64,000 nucleotides of DNA from Pseudomonas mucoides (GTDB taxonomy: Bacteria > Pseudomonadota > Gammaproteobacteria > Pseudomonadales > Pseudomonadaceae): positions 1-64,000 of the forward strand of contig NZ_JACOPW010000006.1 of assembly GCF_015461845.1 (NCBI RefSeq). Direction: 5' to 3'. Of the stretch, positions 16,936 to 25,850 are shown piece after piece. A model generated the notes under the pieces. That model saw nothing but the letters and a program-made list of their open reading frames with translations, was not told the origin of the DNA and did not search any database. A program made the position numbers and the translations under genes. The stretch's first letter is position 1. The number at the start of each line of letters is the position of its first letter.

Positions 16936-17253
16936 ATGAAGTTTCTTTGTACAGGCGCCGAATTGGCTGACGCCAGCAGTCGCGGTTTCGACATCGACGG
17001 GCAGAAGCTCTTCGCCGTACGCCGGGGCGGCCAGGTCTACGTCTACATCAATCGTTGCCCGCACCGTGGCGTCGGCCTGGAATGGACGCCAGACAGCTTT
17101 CTCGACCCCAGCAACAGCCTGATCCAGTGCGCCACCCACGGCGCACTGTTTCTGATCGAAGACGGCGAATGCGTTTCGGGCCCCTGCGCCGGTCAATCAC
17201 TGACCGCCGTGCCCTGCCGCGAAGATGCGCAAGGCCTCTGGGTCAGCCTTTAA
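16936..17253 (+). CDS. Rieske (2Fe-2S) domain protein
   Basis: A 105-aa single-domain Rieske ferredoxin-like protein. Cluster ligands are visible as C41-x-H43 (CPHRG) and C65-x2-H68 (CATHGALF). No signal peptide or oxygenase domain, so probably a soluble cytosolic electron carrier. Partners are unknown. It diverges from hmuT and may share the Fur-box region. It overlaps the tail of sfsA by 4 bp at the 3' ends. Confidence 0.9.
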   Translation: MKFLCTGAELADASSRGFDIDGQKLFAVRRGGQVYVYINRCPHRGVGLEWTPDSFLDPSNSLIQCATHGALFLIEDGECVSGPCAGQSLTAVPCREDAQGLWVSL

Positions 17254-17963
17254 CTGTCGAGCAGCACGTCCAGACGTCGGTCGACGACCATCTCTTCATG
17301 GCTCAAACGCACGCCATAAGCCAGCACCTCGACCCCGCACGTCACCGCCTCACGCAAGGCTGCCGCGTAGGCCGAATCGATTTCTGCTGCAGGACGCACC
17401 GCGTCGATGCCGGTCAGGTTGACGCAATACAACTGCACCGCACGAATCCCGTCCCGGGCCAGGTGCGCCAATTCGCGCAAATGCTTGGCCCCGCGCAGGG
17501 TCACTGCGTCGGGAAACGCCGCTACCGACGACCCGTCGAAACCCAGGGTGACGCTTTTGACCTCTATATAAGCCGGGCCGCCGGGGTATTCGAGACGAAA
17601 ATCGATGCGGCTGCTTTCCTGTCCGTAGGCGACTTCACGCTTCAGTTCAGTAAACCCGTTCAGCTCACTGATGACACCGGCACGCAGCGCCTCTTCGATC
17701 AACCCGTTGGCGCGGGCGGTGTTCACGCAAAACAAGCGCCCTTGCGGGGTTTCACCGACTTCCCAGGTGCCGGGTAACTTGCGCTTGGGGTCGTTTGAGC
17801 GGCTGAACCAGACTTGCCCGCCTTCGACCTGGCAATTGAGCATCGAGCCGGTGTTGGGGCAATGAATGGTCAGCAACTCGCCGCTAATGGTTTCGATATC
17901 GGCGAGAAAACGCTTGTAACGACGGATCAGGCGACCTTCTTCGAGGGGAGGATGAAAACGCAT
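17250..17963 (-). CDS. sfsA: SfsA family DNA/RNA nuclease-like protein
   Basis: A 237-aa protein of the SfsA family, named for effects on maltose metabolism in E. coli and since linked to an OB fold plus nuclease-like domain. Family sequences include MRFHPPLEEGRLIRRYKRFLADI at the N-terminus, HCPNTGSM (47-54 region) and RIDFRLEYPG with EVKSVTL in the catalytic-like part. Its start touches the stop of the upstream aminotransferase gene. Confidence 0.93.
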   Translation of the reverse strand: MRFHPPLEEGRLIRRYKRFLADIETISGELLTIHCPNTGSMLNCQVEGGQVWFSRSNDPKRKLPGTWEVGETPQGRLFCVNTARANGLIEEALRAGVISELNGFTELKREVAYGQESSRIDFRLEYPGGPAYIEVKSVTLGFDGSSVAAFPDAVTLRGAKHLRELAHLARDGIRAVQLYCVNLTGIDAVRPAAEIDSAYAAALREAVTCGVEVLAYGVRLSHEEMVVDRRLDVLLDS

Positions 17964-19135
17964 CAGCCTTGCCAGCTCTTCAGCCCGCGAGCAATGCGCT
18001 CGACCGCTTCCTGCAAGCGCGGCAGGCTTTGGGTGTAGGCAAAACGCACGTGGTGCCCGGCCTGATAACGCCCGAAATCCAGCCCCGGGGTAATGGCCAC
18101 GTGTTCGGTTTCCAGGAAGTGCCGGCAGAACGCGAAGGCATCTCCGCCGAACTTGCTGATATCGGCGTACAAATAGAACGCGCCTTCCGGCTCCACGGCA
18201 ATCCCGAAACCCAACTCGCGCAGGGCCGGCAGGAGGAAATCGCGACGACGACCAAATTCAGCGCGGCGCTCTTCCAGAATGCTGATGGTCGCCGGCTCAA
18301 AACAGGCCAGAGCGGCGTGCTGAGCCATGCTCGGCGCGCTGATGTAGAGATTTTGCGCGAGTTTTTCCAGCTCGCCGACGGCCGCTTCCGGCGCCACCAA
18401 CCAGCCGAGGCGCCAACCGGTCATGCCGAAATACTTGGAGAAGCTATTGAGCACGAACGCACTGTCATCGACTTCCAGCACGCTGGCGGCGTCGGTGCCG
18501 TACGTCAGGCCGTGATAGATCTCGTCCACCACCAAGTGGCCGTGACGAACCTTGATCGCCGCAGACAGCCCCGCCAGTTCGTCGCGGGTCAGGATGGTCC
18601 CGGTCGGATTGGCCGGGGACGCCACCAACGCACCGACGCTGTCGTGGTCCCAATGCCGGGCGACCAGATCAGGGGTCAGCTGATAACGCACGTCCGGACC
18701 GACTGGAACCAGCTGCGCCGCGCCTTCCACCAGTCGCAGAAAATGCCGGTTGCACGGGTAGCCCGGATCCGCCAACAGCCAGTGCTTGCCCGGATCCACC
18801 AGCAAGGCGCTGGCCAGCAACAAGGCGCCCGAACCGCCGGGGGTGATGAGGATTCGCTGAGGGTCAATGTTCAACCCGTAACGTTGCTGATAAAAATTGG
18901 AAATCGCCTCGCGCAACTCGGGAATGCCCCGCGCCGCGGTGTAACGGGTCTTCCCCGCCGTCAATGCGGCCTGGCCGGCCTGGATGATCGGCTCGGCGGT
19001 GGTGAAGTCCGGCTCGCCGATTTCCAGGTGGATCACGTCGTGGCCGGCGGCCTGCAATTCATTGGCCCGCGCCAGCAGCGCCATGACATGGAAAGGTTCG
19101 ATCGCACGACTGCGAGCACTGTAGGACTGGGCCAT
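17963..19135 (-). CDS. PLP-dependent class I/II aminotransferase
   Basis: A 390-aa fold-type I aminotransferase. The PLP lysine is K234 in NSFSKYFGMTGWRLGW; the ASPANPTG segment (about 163-170) and VDEIYHGLTYG (with the Asp that binds the pyridine N) are present. I start at the ATG at 19135, which has GAAGGA 6 nt upstream; the open frame continues 31 codons upstream without support. Substrate is not resolved from sequence; related proteins act on aspartate, alanine or aromatic amino acids. Probably co-transcribed with sfsA. Confidence 0.9.
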   Translation of the reverse strand: MAQSYSARSRAIEPFHVMALLARANELQAAGHDVIHLEIGEPDFTTAEPIIQAGQAALTAGKTRYTAARGIPELREAISNFYQQRYGLNIDPQRILITPGGSGALLLASALLVDPGKHWLLADPGYPCNRHFLRLVEGAAQLVPVGPDVRYQLTPDLVARHWDHDSVGALVASPANPTGTILTRDELAGLSAAIKVRHGHLVVDEIYHGLTYGTDAASVLEVDDSAFVLNSFSKYFGMTGWRLGWLVAPEAAVGELEKLAQNLYISAPSMAQHAALACFEPATISILEERRAEFGRRRDFLLPALRELGFGIAVEPEGAFYLYADISKFGGDAFAFCRHFLETEHVAITPGLDFGRYQAGHHVRFAYTQSLPRLQEAVERIARGLKSWQG

Positions 19136-19467
19136 TAGCCTTCCTTCGACGGGAAAAGAACCAATTCTACCCAAGCGCAGGAACGAGCGAGAACCTAAAG
19201 CGGTCAGACGCCTTAGAACCCTGACCATAAACGACTCAAACGAGTACCCCAGGTTTGACTAAAATCAATATTTGATCAGGCCTCCAACACCACCAGGCAA
19301 GGCTTTGCAATGATTTGCAAGCCCCGCTGGCCACTACCTCGACATCCGGGAGTAGCGCGCCCCGATTTGATCTGGTAAGTTCGCCCGCTTGCAGCCGCAG
19401 GGCCGGCAGGTGTCGGTGATGGAGCAATCCTGCGCAATGGATTACAAGAGTAGAGGCGGTCTATTTC
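19136..19467. other. Intergenic region between aminotransferase gene and dksA
   Basis: A 332-bp divergent spacer. It must hold promoters for the minus-strand aminotransferase-sfsA pair and for dksA. A TTGACT lies at 19254 but with no convincing -10 at the right distance. I see no RNA gene, repeat or terminator; short near-repeats of GCAAGGCTTTGCA type near 19299-19325 look incidental. Confidence 0.4.
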
Positions 19468-19908
19468 ATGTCCACCCAAGCAAAGCAGCAAACCACGACG
19501 ATCAGCGGCTTCGAACCCTACAAAGAAGTCAAGGGCGAGGAGTACATGGGCAAGCCCATGCGCGCTCACTTCACCAAGATCCTGAACAAGTGGAAACAGG
19601 ACTTGATGCAGGAAGTCGACCGTACGGTTGATCACATGAAAGACGAAGCGGCCAACTTCCCGGACCCGGCAGACCGTGCCAGCCAGGAAGAAGAGTTCAG
19701 CCTCGAACTGCGTGCCCGCGACCGCGAGCGCAAGCTGATCAAGAAGATCGACAAGACGCTTCAGCTGATCGAAGACGAAGAATATGGCTGGTGCGAGTCC
19801 TGCGGCGTCGAGATCGGCGTCAAACGACTGGAAGCCCGCCCTACCGCCGACATGTGCGTTGACTGCAAGACCCTGGCGGAAATCAAGGAAAAGCAAGTCG
19901 GCAAGTAA
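19468..19908 (+). CDS. dksA: RNA polymerase-binding transcription factor DksA
   Basis: A 146-aa ppGpp cofactor that enters the RNA polymerase secondary channel, damping rRNA promoters and activating amino-acid synthesis in the stringent response. The coiled-coil tip residues D66, D69 and A71 (DPADRASQEEE) and the four zinc cysteines C109, C112, C130, C133 are all present, so this is the classical zinc-binding form. Start ATG at 19468 gives the standard length. It is followed by its own terminator. Confidence 0.97.
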   Translation: MSTQAKQQTTTISGFEPYKEVKGEEYMGKPMRAHFTKILNKWKQDLMQEVDRTVDHMKDEAANFPDPADRASQEEEFSLELRARDRERKLIKKIDKTLQLIEDEEYGWCESCGVEIGVKRLEARPTADMCVDCKTLAEIKEKQVGK

Positions 19909-19922
19909 TATCGACTTGAACG

Positions 19923-19952
19923 AAAAACGGAGCGTGCGAACGCTCCGTTTTT
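19923..19952 (+). terminator. Rho-independent terminator of dksA
   Basis: Stem AACGGAGCG / CGCTCCGTT with a 6-nt loop, flanked by A5 and T5, 14 bp after the dksA stop. Confidence 0.88.
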
Positions 19953-19980
19953 GTTTCTGATATTTGCCATGGAGAGAAAC

Positions 19981-20070
19981 CTGTAGGAGCGAGCCTGCTC
20001 GCGAAAGCGGTGTGCCAGCCAACAATAATGTTGGCGCTGACGGCCCCTTCGCGAGCAGGCTCACCCCCAG
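19981..20070. repeat. REP/REPIN palindrome (dksA-gluQ)
   Basis: Two REP-like arms in inverse orientation: GGAGCGAGCCTGCTCGCGAA (19986-20005 region) and TTCGCGAGCAGGCTC (20048-20063), around a loop containing AACAATAATGTTGG. Typical extragenic REPIN of the P. fluorescens group. Confidence 0.85.
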
Positions 20071-20105
20071 GGACTCGCGCACGACCAGAGATGTAACATT
20101 CGTCC

Positions 20106-21002
20106 ATGAACGCCACGACTTCCACTCCCTACATCGGGCGCTTCGCCCCCACGCCCAGTGGCCATTTGCATTTCGGTTCGCTGGTCGCTGCCCTGGCCTC
20201 GTACCTCGACGCTCGCTCGGTGGGGGGGCGCTGGCTGATGCGCATGGAAGACCTCGACCCGCCACGGGAAGAACCCGGCGCACAGGCAGCGATTCTCAAG
20301 GCACTGGAGAGCTACGGTTTCGAGTGGGACGGTGAAATGGTTCGTCAGAGCGACCGCCACGAGGCTTATGCCGAAGTGCTCAATCGCCTGTTCAGTCACG
20401 GCCTCGCTTACGCCTGCACCTGTTCGCGCAAACAACTGGAGCCGTATCACGGCATTTATCCGGGACTGTGCCGCAACGCCGGCTACGGCACCGAAGACGC
20501 GGCCATTCGCCTGCGCGTACCCGAGCTGGAATACCACTTCATCGACCGCGTGCAAGGCGAATACCGCCAGCATTTGGGCCGAGAGGTCGGCGATTTCGTC
20601 ATTCGCCGCCGCGACGGGCTCTACGCCTATCAACTGGCCGTGGTGCTGGACGATGCCTGGCAAGGCATCACCGACATCGTGCGTGGTGCCGACCTGTTGG
20701 ACTCGACACCGAGACAACTCTATCTGCAAGAGTTGCTCGGCCTGCGCCAACCGCGCTACCTGCACATCCCGCTGATCACCCAGCCCGATGGCAACAAGCT
20801 TGGCAAGTCCTACCGCTCGCCACCGTTGACCGAAGATCAGGCAACGCCTTTATTGCTACGGGCATTGCGCGCACTCGGGCAAAAACCCGGCACCGAACTG
20901 GCTTACGCCAGCCCACGGGAAGTGTTGAATTGGGGCATCGCGCACTGGGATGCGTCGCTTATCCCGCGCACACTGAACCTGCCCGAGGCGCAACTGCAGT
21001 GA
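20106..21002 (+). CDS. gluQRS: Glutamyl-Q tRNA(Asp) synthetase
   Basis: A 298-aa truncated glutamyl-tRNA synthetase paralog (YadB) that glutamylates queuosine in tRNA-Asp. It keeps the catalytic domain (PTPSGHLHFGSL with HLHFG at 20-24) and a KLGKS version of KMSKS, but lacks an anticodon-binding domain. The insertion CTCSRKQLEPYHGIYPGLC fits the zinc-binding site. The dksA-gluQRS order is conserved in gammaproteobacteria. Confidence 0.94.
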   Translation: MNATTSTPYIGRFAPTPSGHLHFGSLVAALASYLDARSVGGRWLMRMEDLDPPREEPGAQAAILKALESYGFEWDGEMVRQSDRHEAYAEVLNRLFSHGLAYACTCSRKQLEPYHGIYPGLCRNAGYGTEDAAIRLRVPELEYHFIDRVQGEYRQHLGREVGDFVIRRRDGLYAYQLAVVLDDAWQGITDIVRGADLLDSTPRQLYLQELLGLRQPRYLHIPLITQPDGNKLGKSYRSPPLTEDQATPLLLRALRALGQKPGTELAYASPREVLNWGIAHWDASLIPRTLNLPEAQLQ

Positions 21003-21079
21003 TCGCACTTGCAGTGGCGCGCCCATCCGTTACCATCGCCGCACGTTTTCGGGCACGCGCATAAAAAAGAGAGGCCGGG

Positions 21080-21256
21080 ATGTACATCTATCGCTTGGTC
21101 CTGCTCCTGGTAGTGGGGATTTATCTGTTTTCCCCGGCCATCATGGATTGGTGGATCGACGCCACTGGCGCCTGGTATCGCCCTTATCTGCTCTGGCTGA
21201 TTCTGATCGTCGTGACCTTCATCCTGCAGAGCCAAAAAGATGCCGATGAGCTTTAG
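21080..21256 (+). CDS. cbrX: CbrX-like small membrane protein
   Basis: A 58-aa protein starting MYIYRLVLLLVVGIYLFSPAI, with two hydrophobic helices (about 4-21 and 35-50) and WW in the linker. GAGAGG precedes the ATG. Its last 17 bp overlap the start of cbrA, which implies translational coupling. A conserved small gene in the same place is known in Pseudomonas and I recall it being named cbrX; I am fairly but not fully sure of that name. Function: probably needed for proper cbrA translation. Confidence 0.82.
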   Translation: MYIYRLVLLLVVGIYLFSPAIMDWWIDATGAWYRPYLLWLILIVVTFILQSQKDADEL

Positions 21257-24194
21257 CCTGACCCAGATGATCCTGATCAGCGCTGCCTACCTGGCGGTGC
21301 TGTTCGGCGTGGCCTGGGTTAGTGAACGGGGCATGATTCCCCGGGCGATCATTCGCCACCCGTTGACCTACACCCTGTCATTGGGCGTCTACGCCAGTGC
21401 CTGGGCGTTTTACGGCACGGTGGGCCTGGCCTATCAGTACGGCTACGGCTTCTTGTCCAGCTACCTCGGGGTCTCCGGCGCATTTTTGCTGGCGCCGGTG
21501 CTGCTGTACCCGATCCTGAAAATTACCCGGACCTATCAACTGTCGTCGCTGGCCGACCTGTTCGCGTTCCGGTTCCGCAGCACATGGGCCGGCGCACTGA
21601 CCACGATTTTCATGCTGATCGGTGTATTGCCCCTGCTGGCCCTGCAGATTCAAGCGGTCGCCGACTCCATCGGCATCCTCACCCGCGAACCGGTGCAGCA
21701 TCGGGTCGCCCTGAGCTTCTGTGCACTGATTACCCTGTTCACCATCTTCTTTGGCTCGCGCCACATCGCGACCCGCGAGAAACATGAAGGCCTGGTGTTC
21801 GCCATTGCCTTCGAGTCGGTGATCAAGCTGATCGCCATCGGCGGCGTCGGCCTGTATGCGTTGTACGGCGTGTTCGACGGCCCTCAGCAGCTGGAACTGT
21901 GGCTGCTGCAAAACCAGACCGCCCTCGCCGCTCTGCACACGCCACTGCAAGAAGGGCCGTGGCGCACGCTGCTGCTGGTGTTCTTCGCTTCGGCGATTGT
22001 GATGCCGCACATGTATCACATGACTTTCACCGAAAACCTCAACCCGCGCTCGCTGGTCAGTGCAAGCTGGGGCCTGCCCCTGTTCCTGCTGCTGATGAGC
22101 CTGGCAGTGCCGCTGATTCTCTGGGCCGGACTGAAACTCGGCGCCACCACCAATCCCGAATACTTCACGCTCGGCATCGGCATCGCCGCCAACAGCAAGG
22201 CCTTGGCACTTTTGGCGTACGTCGGCGGCCTGTCGGCAGCAAGCGGCCTGATCATCGTCACCACCCTGGCGCTGTCCGGGATGGCCCTGAACCACCTGGT
22301 GTTGCCGCTCTATCAGCCACCGGCCGAAGGCAACATCTACCGCTGGCTGAAGTGGACCCGCCGCGCCCTGATCGTCGCGATCATCATGGCCGGCTACGGT
22401 TTCTACCTGCTGCTGGGTGCAGAACAGGATCTGGCCAACCTCGGCATCGTCGCGTTTGTCGCCACGCTGCAGTTTCTGCCGGGTGTCCTGTCGGTGCTGT
22501 ACTGGCCGACCGCCAACCGCCGCGGCTTCATTGCCGGTTTGCTCGCCGGGATTCTGGTGTGGCTGGTGACCATGCTGTTGCCGCTGGTAGGCAATCTTCA
22601 GGGTTTCTACATCCCGCTGCTGAACATGATCTACGTGCTGGACGACACCAGTTGGCACATGGCGGCGATTGCCTCGCTGGCCGCCAACGTACTGATGTTC
22701 ACCCTGATCTCGCTGTTTACCAACGCCAGCCCGGAAGAAGCCAGCGCCGCCGAAGCCTGCGCCGTGGATAACGTGCGTCGCCCGCAGCGCCGAGAATTGC
22801 ACGCCGCGTCCCCGCAGGAATTCGCCACGCAGCTGGCAAAACCCTTGGGCGCCAAAGCGGCGCAGAAAGAAGTCGAACAGGCGCTGCGTGATCTCTACCT
22901 GCCGTTCGACGAGCGCCGGCCTTACGCCTTGCGCCGCCTGCGTGACCGCATCGAAGCCAACCTGTCCGGCCTGATGGGCCCGAGCGTGGCGCAGGACATG
23001 GTCGAAACCTTCCTGCCCTATAAGGCCGGCGGCGAGAACTATGTCACTGAAGACATTCACTTCATCGAAAGTCGCCTTGAGGATTACCACTCGCGCCTGA
23101 CCGGCCTGGCCGCCGAACTCGATGCCCTGCGCCGCTACCACCGCCAGACCTTGCAGGAGCTGCCGATGGGCGTCTGCTCACTGGCCAAGGATCAGGAAAT
23201 CCTCATGTGGAACAAAGCCATGGAGGAGCTGACCGGGATTGCCGCGCAACGCGTGGTGGGTTCGCGCCTGAGCACCATTGCCGATCCGTGGAAAGAACTG
23301 CTGCAAGGCTTCATCAATCTGCCGGACGAGCATTTGCACAAACAGCACCTGGCCCTCGACGGCCAGACACGCTGGTTGAACCTGCACAAAGCAGCGATCG
23401 ACGAACCGCTGGCGCCGGGTAACAGCGGCCTGGTGCTTCTGGTGGAAGACCTGACCGAAACCCAGATGCTCGAAGACAAACTGGTGCACTCCGAGCGTCT
23501 GGCCAGCATCGGACGACTCGCGGCGGGTGTGGCCCATGAAATCGGCAACCCGATCACCGGCATCGCCTGCCTGGCGCAGAACCTGCGCGAAGAACGCGAA
23601 GATGATGGCGAGTTGAAGGAAATCAGCGGGCAGATTCTCGAGCAGACCAAACGCGTGTCGCGCATCGTCCAGTCGCTGATGAGCTTCGCCCACGCCGGCA
23701 GCCACCAGCACAGCGATGAGCCCGTCTGTCTGGCCGAAGTGGCGCAGGATGCCATCGGTTTGCTGGCCCTGAACCGACGCAATTTCGAAGTGCAGTTCTA
23801 TAATCTGTGCGACCCCGATCACTGGGTCGAAGGCGATCCGCAGCGACTCGCCCAAGTACTGATCAACCTGCTCTCAAACGCCCGCGACGCCTCGCCTCCA
23901 GGCAGCGCAGTGCGCGTGAAAAGCGAAGCCGGCGAACACACGGTCGACCTGATCGTGGAAGACGAAGGCAGCGGTATTCCGAAGAACATCATGGACCGAT
24001 TGTTCGAACCTTTCTTCACCACCAAGGATCCTGGCGAAGGCACCGGTCTGGGCCTTGCACTGGTCTATTCCATCGTTGAAGAGCATTATGGACAAATCAC
24101 CATCGACAGCCCGGCTGATGTACAAAGCCAACGCGGCACCCGTATCCGGGTGACCTTGCCGCGTCATGTCGAAGCGACGTCCGCTGTGAACTGA
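21240..24194 (+). CDS. cbrA: Sensor histidine kinase CbrA
   Basis: A 984-aa sensor kinase of the carbon/nitrogen balance system CbrAB. The first ~500 residues form an SLC5-type transporter domain with about 13 helices; then come a linker (STAC/coiled region), a PAS domain (about 640-750), a HisKA domain with the phospho-acceptor H766 (GVAHEIGNPITG), and an HATPase with DEGSGIP and GEGTGLGLAL motifs. It may sense histidine or another nutrient via the transporter part. It is translated from within the end of cbrX and precedes cbrB by 22 bp. Confidence 0.96.
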   Translation: MPMSFSLTQMILISAAYLAVLFGVAWVSERGMIPRAIIRHPLTYTLSLGVYASAWAFYGTVGLAYQYGYGFLSSYLGVSGAFLLAPVLLYPILKITRTYQLSSLADLFAFRFRSTWAGALTTIFMLIGVLPLLALQIQAVADSIGILTREPVQHRVALSFCALITLFTIFFGSRHIATREKHEGLVFAIAFESVIKLIAIGGVGLYALYGVFDGPQQLELWLLQNQTALAALHTPLQEGPWRTLLLVFFASAIVMPHMYHMTFTENLNPRSLVSASWGLPLFLLLMSLAVPLILWAGLKLGATTNPEYFTLGIGIAANSKALALLAYVGGLSAASGLIIVTTLALSGMALNHLVLPLYQPPAEGNIYRWLKWTRRALIVAIIMAGYGFYLLLGAEQDLANLGIVAFVATLQFLPGVLSVLYWPTANRRGFIAGLLAGILVWLVTMLLPLVGNLQGFYIPLLNMIYVLDDTSWHMAAIASLAANVLMFTLISLFTNASPEEASAAEACAVDNVRRPQRRELHAASPQEFATQLAKPLGAKAAQKEVEQALRDLYLPFDERRPYALRRLRDRIEANLSGLMGPSVAQDMVETFLPYKAGGENYVTEDIHFIESRLEDYHSRLTGLAAELDALRRYHRQTLQELPMGVCSLAKDQEILMWNKAMEELTGIAAQRVVGSRLSTIADPWKELLQGFINLPDEHLHKQHLALDGQTRWLNLHKAAIDEPLAPGNSGLVLLVEDLTETQMLEDKLVHSERLASIGRLAAGVAHEIGNPITGIACLAQNLREEREDDGELKEISGQILEQTKRVSRIVQSLMSFAHAGSHQHSDEPVCLAEVAQDAIGLLALNRRNFEVQFYNLCDPDHWVEGDPQRLAQVLINLLSNARDASPPGSAVRVKSEAGEHTVDLIVEDEGSGIPKNIMDRLFEPFFTTKDPGEGTGLGLALVYSIVEEHYGQITIDSPADVQSQRGTRIRVTLPRHVEATSAVN

Positions 24195-24216
24195 GACCGT
24201 CGAGAGTATCGAATCA

Positions 24217-25653
24217 ATGCCGCACATTTTGATCGTCGAAGACGAAACAATTATCCGCTCCGCCTTGCGCCGCCTGCTGGAACGTAACCAGTACCAGGTC
24301 AGCGAAGCCGGTTCAGTGCAGGAAGCACAAGAACGCTTCACTATTCCCACGTTCGACCTGATCGTCAGTGACCTGCGTCTGCCGGGCGCTCCGGGCACCG
24401 AGTTGATCAAACTCGGCCAGGGCACGCCGGTGCTGATCATGACCAGCTACGCCAGCCTGCGTTCGGCGGTCGACTCGATGAAGATGGGCGCGGTGGACTA
24501 CATCGCCAAGCCTTTCGATCACGATGAAATGCTCCAGGCTGTCGCCCGCATCCTGCGTGATCGGCAATCGTTGCCGGCCGGTGGCGAAATGCCTGCTGGC
24601 AAAGCCACCAACGGCGCGGCGAAAGCGGGCGTCGACAACAGCAACGGCGAAATCGGCATCATTGGTTCGTGCCCGCCGATGCAGGACCTTTACAGCAAAA
24701 TCCGTAAAGTCGCGCCGACCGATTCCAACGTGTTGATCCAGGGCGAATCCGGCACCGGTAAAGAACTGGTGGCGCGTGCCCTGCACAACCTGTCCAAGCG
24801 CGCCAAGGCGCCGATGATTTCGGTGAACTGCGCGGCCATTCCGGAAAGCCTGATCGAGTCCGAGCTGTTCGGTCACGAAAAAGGTGCGTTCACCGGCGCC
24901 AGCGCCGGGCGAGCCGGTCTGGTGGAAGCAGCGGACGGTGGCACGCTGTTCCTCGACGAGATCGGCGAACTGCCTCTGGAAGCCCAGGCCCGTTTGCTGC
25001 GCGTGTTGCAGGAAGGCGAAATTCGCCGTGTGGGTTCGGTTCAATCGCAAAAGGTCGATGTACGTTTGATCGCCGCGACGCACCGGGACCTCAAGAGCCT
25101 GGCGAAAATCGGCCAGTTCCGTGAAGACTTGTATTACCGCCTTCACGTCATCGCCCTGAAACTGCCTGCCTTGCGCGAGCGTGGTGCGGACGTCAACGAA
25201 ATCGCCAATGCCTTCCTGGCGCGACAGAGCGCGCGGGTCAACCGCACCGATCTGAAATTCGCCCCGGATGCCGAACAGGCGATTCGTCATTATTCTTGGC
25301 CCGGTAACGTTCGCGAGCTGGAAAACGCTGTCGAGCGCGCGGTGATCCTGTGCGAGAGCCCGGAAATTTCTGCCGAGCTGTTGGGTATCGACATCGAATT
25401 GAGTGGCCTGGAAGAGGACGAGTTCATCGGCCTGGCACCGCAACAGGGCAACAATGGCAGTAACACCAGCCATGAGCCGACCGAAGACTTGTCGCTGGAA
25501 GACTATTTCCAGCATTTCGTCCTCGAGCATCAGGACCACATGACCGAAACCGAGCTGGCGCGCAAACTCGGGGTCAGCCGCAAATGCCTGTGGGAGCGTC
25601 GTCAGCGCCTGGGCATCCCGCGGCGCAAGACCGGGGTCGCCAGCGAAAGCTGA
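24217..25653 (+). CDS. cbrB: Sigma54-dependent response regulator CbrB
   Basis: A 478-aa NtrC-family activator. Receiver domain with D52 and K98; AAA+ domain with Walker A GESGTGKE at 176-183 and the sigma54 contact loop GAFTGA at 223-228; C-terminal Fis-type helix-turn-helix (TETELARKLGVSRKCLWERRQRLGIPRR). It activates crcZ, which lies immediately downstream, and catabolic genes for poor carbon sources. Ends at a terminator that also holds a GTAAC site. Confidence 0.96.
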   Translation: MPHILIVEDETIIRSALRRLLERNQYQVSEAGSVQEAQERFTIPTFDLIVSDLRLPGAPGTELIKLGQGTPVLIMTSYASLRSAVDSMKMGAVDYIAKPFDHDEMLQAVARILRDRQSLPAGGEMPAGKATNGAAKAGVDNSNGEIGIIGSCPPMQDLYSKIRKVAPTDSNVLIQGESGTGKELVARALHNLSKRAKAPMISVNCAAIPESLIESELFGHEKGAFTGASAGRAGLVEAADGGTLFLDEIGELPLEAQARLLRVLQEGEIRRVGSVQSQKVDVRLIAATHRDLKSLAKIGQFREDLYYRLHVIALKLPALRERGADVNEIANAFLARQSARVNRTDLKFAPDAEQAIRHYSWPGNVRELENAVERAVILCESPEISAELLGIDIELSGLEEDEFIGLAPQQGNNGSNTSHEPTEDLSLEDYFQHFVLEHQDHMTETELARKLGVSRKCLWERRQRLGIPRRKTGVASES

Positions 25654-25675
25654 ATGTCACCTGTCCGAGGTGTGG

Positions 25676-25747
25676 GTAACACGTGACTTCGTGAAAAAAC
25701 TGTTACCCCAGATTTTTCACGTAACAGAAGCCGGGGCTTACGGTAAC
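25676..25747 (+). promoter_or_regulatory. CbrB upstream activating subsites of crcZ
   Basis: Four copies of the GTAAC element lie 104-175 bp upstream of the predicted crcZ start: GTAACA (25676), TGTTAC (25701), GTAACA (25721) and GTAAC (25743). TGTTAC and GTAACA at 25701/25721 form an inverted pair with a 14-bp gap. CbrB is known to bind such elements in front of crcZ in P. putida. The last site lies in the loop of the cbrB terminator. Confidence 0.75.
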
Positions 25748-25765
25748 GAAGCCCCGGCTTTTTTT
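25729..25765 (+). terminator. Rho-independent terminator of cbrB
   Basis: An 11-bp stem AGCCGGGGCTT / AAGCCCCGGCT with a 9-nt loop, followed by T7. It separates cbrB from the crcZ transcript. Confidence 0.9.
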
Positions 25766-25824
25766 GGCCTCCAAAAACCCCACGGACCGACCTAACCCCT
25801 TGTTTTACTGGGGTTCGCAAAAGT

Positions 25825-25840
25825 TGGCACGCACCCTGCT
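25825..25840 (+). promoter_or_regulatory. Sigma54 promoter of crcZ
   Basis: TGGCACG-N4-CTGCT at 25825-25840 matches the -24/-12 consensus TGGCACG-N4-TTGCW with one mismatch, GG and GC correctly spaced. The start of transcription is predicted near 25851. Confidence 0.92.
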
Positions 25841-25850
25841 ATATGTTTGG

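Noticed and set aside
21378..23141. 587-codon minus-strand frame opposite cbrA
   Set aside because: Low-complexity Gln/Arg/His-rich translation antisense to a conserved gene; no family features.
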